Assembly: GCF_004322775.1 (NCBI RefSeq)
Contig: NZ_CP036403.1
Span: 3,968,001-4,032,000, forward strand
Direction: 5' to 3'
Source of the DNA: Ornithinimicrobium sufpigmenti
Lineage (GTDB): Bacteria > Actinomycetota > Actinomycetes > Actinomycetales > Dermatophilaceae
DNA: 64,000 nt
In this document: positions 60,444 to 64,000 of the stretch, piece by piece
Numbering within the stretch: position 1 is the first letter of the stretch
Layout of the letters: each line of letters begins with the position of its first letter
Notes under the pieces: model-generated
Told to the model about the DNA's origin: nothing
What the model saw: only the letters and a program-made list of their open reading frames with translations
Database searches by the model: none
Position numbers and translations under genes: made by a program

Positions 60444-61241
60444 ATGAGCGTCGTCGGATCCGTGCTGGACGCCGTCGCCTTCCTCACCAGGGTGCCGGTG
60501 CCTCCTCGGCGACGGTTCGACCTGGCCCGGGCGGCCTGGGCCTTCCCGCTGGTGGGCGGGCTGCTGGGGCTGGTGCTGGGCACGGTGGGCGTGCTGACGG
60601 CCCAGCCGCTGGGGTGGCTGGTCGCGGCGGTGCTGGTGGTCGCGCTCGAGGTGCTCCTCACCGGTGCCTTGCACCTCGACGGGCTGGCCGACTGCGCCGA
60701 CGGGACGGGCGGAGCCGACCGGCGGGCACGGCTGCGGATCATGAAGGACCACTCCGTCGGCGTGTATGGCGTGGCCGCGGTCGTCCTGGACCTCCTCCTG
60801 AAGGTGGCGCTGGTCGGTGCGCTGCTCGACAGGGCCGATCCCGGCCTCGCCGTGGTCATCCTGACCGTCGTGTGGGCACTGTCGCGGGCCGCGATGCTGC
60901 CACTGGCGGCGTGGCTGCCCTACGCCCGGGACGAGGGCACCGGTCGCAGCCTGGTGGAGGGTCTCACCGCCGGGCGGCTGTGGTCCGGTGGGCTCGTGGT
61001 GGCGGTCTGCGTCGGCGCGGCCACCTGGGCCGGCAGCGAACTGACCGGAGCGACGCCCTGGCTGGTCCCTCTCGTGCTGCTGCCCACGGTCGTCGTCACC
61101 ACCCTGCTGGTCGGCGGCTGGGCCCGACGGACGCTGGGTGGGGTGACGGGTGACGTCCTGGGCTCGGCCGCGGAGGTCACGCTGCTCGCCGGCCTGCTCG
61201 CCGCCGTCGCGGTGCTGGCCCCCGGCGTGCTGCAGTCCTGA
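60444..61241 (+). CDS. cobS: Adenosylcobinamide-GDP ribazoletransferase (cobalamin synthase)
   Basis: A 265-residue polytopic membrane enzyme that joins adenosylcobinamide-GDP and alpha-ribazole (phosphate). The catalytic motif is LHLDGLADCADGTGG; RIMKDHSVGVYGVAAVVLDLLLKVALV follows. ATG 60444 has GGGAGGGCGG upstream. It is the last gene of the riboswitch operon; a nested inverted repeat about 40 bp downstream likely ends transcription. Confidence 0.92.
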   Translation: MSVVGSVLDAVAFLTRVPVPPRRRFDLARAAWAFPLVGGLLGLVLGTVGVLTAQPLGWLVAAVLVVALEVLLTGALHLDGLADCADGTGGADRRARLRIMKDHSVGVYGVAAVVLDLLLKVALVGALLDRADPGLAVVILTVVWALSRAAMLPLAAWLPYARDEGTGRSLVEGLTAGRLWSGGLVVAVCVGAATWAGSELTGATPWLVPLVLLPTVVVTTLLVGGWARRTLGGVTGDVLGSAAEVTLLAGLLAAVAVLAPGVLQS

Positions 61242-61615
61242 CCTGGGCCGGGCCCGGGCCTCCCGCGCACCGCGGCACCGGCGTGTCGCGCACAGGACAC
61301 AGACTGCTTGCGGCGTGTCGCACGTCCCCGCGTGCGACACGCCGCAGGGCCCGGACGCCCTGTGCGCGACACGCCGGCGGGGGGACGGGGTGAGGGCGCC
61401 GACGGGGGGGAAACGGCAGGCGAAGGCGCCGACAGGGGAACGGCAGCCGAGAGGGCGCCGGCGGGCGAGCGCTCCGGCCGGGTGGACAGACAGGGCGGGC
61501 CACCAGACAGCGGGCGGCGGGGTCGGGCGGGCGCGGGTGGGCGTGCTCTGCGTCATGCCGGTGGCCGAGGGTCGAGGTGCGGCTCGTGGCTCACGGTCCG
61601 CGCCTCCTCCCCAGC
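61242..61615. other. Gene-free stretch between convergent cobS and aspartoacylase-like genes
   Basis: No coding region is supported in these 374 bp. 61278-61377 is a nested inverted repeat (listed separately). From about 61390 to 61470 there are imperfect repeats of GGCGCCGACGGGG-type and AACGGCAG-type sequence with a spacing near 30 bp. The remainder shows nothing recognisable. Confidence 0.6.
61278..61377. terminator. Nested inverted repeat (putative bidirectional terminator)
   Basis: Outer arms of 19 bp (61278-61296 and 61359-61377, CCGGCGTGTCGCGCACAGG and its exact complement) enclose inner arms of 15 bp (61310-61324 and 61331-61345, GCGGCGTGTCGCACG and its exact complement) with a 6-base loop. 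The arms contain the GTGTCGC element of the intergenic repeat family. Its place between convergent genes suggests termination in both directions. Confidence 0.7.
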
Positions 61616-62605
61616 TCAGTCGTCGGACGACTCGCCGAGCTCGCCGAGGTGCACGAGGGCGTCTCCGCGGTTGGCCAGCGGGGCTTCGGAGCGGCCGATG
61701 ACCACGCCCGTGCGGTCGGCCTTGACGATGGCCAGCCGCTTGCCGAAGGAGTTGAACAGCTCACCGAGCCGGTCTCCTTCCTTGACGTGCTGGCCGAGGT
61801 CGACGTCCATGTGCACGATGCCCGTCCGGCGGGCACGGACCCAGCCCGAGCGCCAGCACACGTCGCTGGGACGGGGCGCCTCGACCGACTCCTCGGGCGG
61901 GTCGATCATCCCGAGCGTGGCCAGCACCCGCAGCACCCCGTCCACCCCGGGCGTGATGGCCCACTCGTCGAAGCGCCAGGCCTCCCCCGCCTCGTAGAGC
62001 AGCACGCGGGCGCCGGCCTCCCGGGCGGCGGAGCGCAGCGAGCCGTCCCGGAGCCGGGCGTGGTACATCACCGGTGCACCGAAGGCCTCCGCCAGCTCGC
62101 GGGTGCGCGGGTCCTCCAGGTCGCAGCGGATCTGCGGCAGGTTGGTGCGCCGGTCCGATCCGGTGTGCAGGTCGATCCCCACGTCGCACTTGTGCACGAC
62201 CTCGTTCATGAACAGGTGGGCGATCCGGCCCGCGAGCGAGCCCCGCACCGAGCCCGGGAAGCTGCGGTTGAGGTCGCGCCTGTCCGGCATGTAGCGGTCA
62301 CGGGTCATCACGCCCAGCACGTTGACGATGGGCACGGCGATGACGGTGCCGCGGATGCTCCGGGGGTCCAGCTGGGCCATCACCCGGCGGACGATCTCGA
62401 TGCCGACGACCTCGTCGCCGTGGATCGCGGCGTTGACCCACACGGTCGGACCGTCCTCGCGGCCGTGGAGGACGTGTACGGGCAGGCTCACCTCGGCACC
62501 CGTGACCAGTCGCGAGATCGGCAGGCTCACCTCCCGCCGGGAGCCGGCCCGCACCCTGACCTCGCCGATGGCGAACGACGGGCGTAGCCGCCGTCGTTCG
62601 CTCAC
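61616..62605 (-). CDS. Succinylglutamate desuccinylase/aspartoacylase-family metallopeptidase
   Basis: A 329-residue M14-like zinc hydrolase: NAAIHGDEVVGIEIV provides the His/Glu zinc ligands, and CDVGIDLHTGSDRRTNLPQIR provides the third His. A C-terminal beta domain (SGWVRARRTGIVHMDVDLGQHVKEGDRLGELFN) resembles that of AstE/AspA-like proteins. Family members cleave N-acyl or gamma-linked amino acids. Here it overlaps the RimB-like gene by 4 bp and is divergent from rimK, so a role in removing glutamate residues added by RimK is worth considering; unproven. Confidence 0.82.
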   Translation of the reverse strand: MSERRRLRPSFAIGEVRVRAGSRREVSLPISRLVTGAEVSLPVHVLHGREDGPTVWVNAAIHGDEVVGIEIVRRVMAQLDPRSIRGTVIAVPIVNVLGVMTRDRYMPDRRDLNRSFPGSVRGSLAGRIAHLFMNEVVHKCDVGIDLHTGSDRRTNLPQIRCDLEDPRTRELAEAFGAPVMYHARLRDGSLRSAAREAGARVLLYEAGEAWRFDEWAITPGVDGVLRVLATLGMIDPPEESVEAPRPSDVCWRSGWVRARRTGIVHMDVDLGQHVKEGDRLGELFNSFGKRLAIVKADRTGVVIGRSEAPLANRGDALVHLGELGESSDD

Positions 62606-63096
62606 GCGCGGCCCCAGTTGCGACGCCGCAGCTCCCGGGGCGGACGACCACCCAGGTAGGAGCGGGCCGGGTCCACGAGGTAGCCCTGCACCAGGACCTC
62701 CCGTCCGACCAGCATCCGGAAACCCATCTCGTCACGGCCGGTGAGCGTCACCTCGGCCGGGACGGTCCGCCCGCCGAGCACGACGGGGAGCAGCACCACA
62801 TACCTCTCCTCGGCGTGGCCGGAGGAGGACCGGACCGTGCGCGAGTCGTGGACGGGCAGCTCCACGACCACCTCGTCCTCGGCGGTCGCCTGCCACGGGT
62901 GGACGACGAAGCGGACCCAGTCGTGCCCGTCGCGGTCGAAGGTGCGCAGGTCGAAGGCGTGCAGGGAGGAGGTCTTCGCGCCCGTGTCCACCTTGGCCTT
63001 GACCCAGTCCACCCCTACCTCGGGCAGGCGCACCCATTCCCGCCAGCCGACGACGGTCTGCTCTGTGGTGTGATGGGCTCGCTCCGACACCTGCAC
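62602..63096 (-). CDS. RimB-like retropepsin-fold protease (RimK-associated, COG4067 type)
   Basis: A 164-residue protein of the family often annotated ATP-dependent zinc protease. VDWVKAKVDTGAKTSSLHAFD contains the DTG motif of a retropepsin-like aspartic protease, followed by RTFDRDGHDWVRFVVHP and LTGRDEMGFRMLVGREVL. In Pseudomonas the RimB member of this family works with RimK on glutamate tails of ribosomal protein S6. The gap to rimK is only 19 bp and the genes are divergent. Confidence 0.8.
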   Translation of the reverse strand: MQVSERAHHTTEQTVVGWREWVRLPEVGVDWVKAKVDTGAKTSSLHAFDLRTFDRDGHDWVRFVVHPWQATAEDEVVVELPVHDSRTVRSSSGHAEERYVVLLPVVLGGRTVPAEVTLTGRDEMGFRMLVGREVLVQGYLVDPARSYLGGRPPRELRRRNWGRA

Positions 63097-63115
63097 ATCC
63101 TCTCAGGAAGCATCC

Positions 63116-64000
63116 ATGAAGCTCGCCATCCTCTCCCGGTCGCTGCGCGCCTACTCCACCCAGCGCCTGCGCACCGCCGCCCTCGACCGGGGTCACCAGG
63201 TCAAGGTGCTGGATACCCTGCGCTTCGGGATCGACCTCACCGGCGAGGAACCGGACCTGTCCTTCAGAGGGAGGCAGCTGTCCAGCTACGACGCGATCCT
63301 GCCCCGGATCGGGGCGTCGGTCACCTACTTCGGCACCGCGGTGGTGCGGCAGTTCGAGCAGATGGACGTCTACACGCCCAACACCGCCAACGGCATCATG
63401 AACAGCCGGGACAAGCTGCGCGCCACGCAGATCCTGTCCCGCCACGCGATCGCGATGCCGGCGACCGCGTTCGTGCGCAACCGCGACGACGTGCGCAGCG
63501 CGATCTCGATGGTCGGCGGGGCCCCGGTCGTCATCAAGCTGCTCGAGGGCACCCAGGGCATCGGCGTCATCCTCGCCCCGACCGCGAAGGTCGCCGAGGC
63601 GATCATCGAGACCCTGCACGGCACCAACCAGCAGGTGCTCATCCAGCACTTCGTCAAGGAGTCGAGGGGCAAGGACATCCGCGCCCTGGTCGTCGGGGAC
63701 CGGGTGGTCGCGGCCATGCGGCGACGGGCCCAGGGCGATGAGTTCCGCTCCAACGTCCACCGCGGCGGCAGCGTCGAGGGCGTCGAGCTGGACCCGGCCT
63801 ACGCCGAGGTCGCGGTCCGCGCCGCGCACATCATGGGCCTGCGGGTGGCCGGCGTGGACATGCTCGAGGGCGACGAGGGGCCGCTGGTCATGGAGGTCAA
63901 CTCCTCACCCGGCCTGCAGGGCATCGAGGCGGCGACCAAGCTGGACGTCGCCGGCGCGATCGTCGACTACATCGCCGACCAGGTCGGTTTCCCGGACATC
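63116..64000 (+). CDS. rimK: RimK-type ATP-grasp ligase (ribosomal protein S6 glutamylase), partial
   Basis: The first 295 codons are visible; the gene runs off the right edge close to its normal end (about 300 residues). MKLAILSRSLRAYSTQRLRTAALDRGHQVKVLD is the RimK N-terminus; IMNSRDKLRATQILSRHAIAMP, VVIKLLEGTQGIGVIL and GVDMLEGDEGPLVMEVNSSPGLQGIE are ATP-grasp and metal-binding motifs. It adds glutamates to the C-terminus of S6 or similar targets. AGGAAG about 8 nt before ATG 63116 supports the start. Confidence 0.92.
   Translation, partial: MKLAILSRSLRAYSTQRLRTAALDRGHQVKVLDTLRFGIDLTGEEPDLSFRGRQLSSYDAILPRIGASVTYFGTAVVRQFEQMDVYTPNTANGIMNSRDKLRATQILSRHAIAMPATAFVRNRDDVRSAISMVGGAPVVIKLLEGTQGIGVILAPTAKVAEAIIETLHGTNQQVLIQHFVKESRGKDIRALVVGDRVVAAMRRRAQGDEFRSNVHRGGSVEGVELDPAYAEVAVRAAHIMGLRVAGVDMLEGDEGPLVMEVNSSPGLQGIEAATKLDVAGAIVDYIADQVGFPDI

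Overview
The window is very GC-rich and densely packed, with many 4-base start/stop overlaps. It looks like chromosome from a high-GC actinobacterium, perhaps of the Intrasporangiaceae/Ornithinimicrobium type; the lineage is an inference. Supporting signs are a DUF222/HNH protein, an actinobacterial PolA-like polymerase, a PaaX regulator, a CE1758/CE1759-type flavin pair and many starts that look leaderless, with a TANNNT box 6-7 nt before the start codon. No rRNA, tRNA, intact insertion sequence, prophage or CRISPR array was recognised.

Layout. 1-6.2 kb holds two paralogous LiaF-like proteins flanking an aldo/keto reductase, a MalY/PatB C-S lyase, a DUF3072 protein, a saccharopine dehydrogenase and a thiolase. 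6.3-26.5 kb is a catabolic island built around a flavin monooxygenase/Old Yellow Enzyme fusion, a 2-aminobenzoate/benzoate-type CoA ligase, a RidA-family protein, a BadI/MenB-like ring hydrolase, two SDRs, a thioesterase, a PaaX regulator and a complete Liv-type ABC importer. It matches the CoA-dependent aerobic 2-aminobenzoate (anthranilate) pathway known from Azoarcus. The fusion-gene operon continues into two more acyl-CoA ligases and an AdoCbl-dependent acyl-CoA mutase large subunit. 26.6-50.5 kb is mixed: phosphatase, NAD(P)HX dehydratase, HNH protein, acyl-CoA synthetase, a giant secreted subtilase with cell-wall-binding repeats, two matrixin-like metalloproteases, a flavin monooxygenase/reductase pair, CPBP protease, SDR, ankyrin protein, CDF metal exporter, HEAT protein, AAA ATPase, PolA-like polymerase, SGNH hydrolase and HU. 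50.6-61.2 kb is cobalamin salvage: a CobC-like gene, then a cobalamin riboswitch in front of btuFCD-cobO-cobQ-cbiZ-cobD-cobU-cobT-cobS. 61.6-64 kb is a divergent module of an aspartoacylase-like peptidase, a RimB-like retropepsin and RimK.

How it fits together. The importer, ligase, fusion enzyme, deaminase-like protein, SDRs and ring hydrolase can be ordered into one route from an aromatic acid to an open-chain dicarboxyl-CoA. Three intergenic regions of the island share a TGACGACMGTCA-like motif that could be the PaaX-type operator. The mutase needs adenosylcobalamin, which the riboswitch-controlled operon would salvage from corrinoids; no corrin-ring synthesis genes are in view.

The most unusual DNA feature is a set of short tandem arrays (unit 22-23 bp, sharing a GTG...GTCGG core) placed at stop codons or between convergent genes at several loci. 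Related repeats occur in frame inside an acyl-CoA ligase with a 36-bp period; a separate 27-bp in-frame repeat is inserted in cobD.
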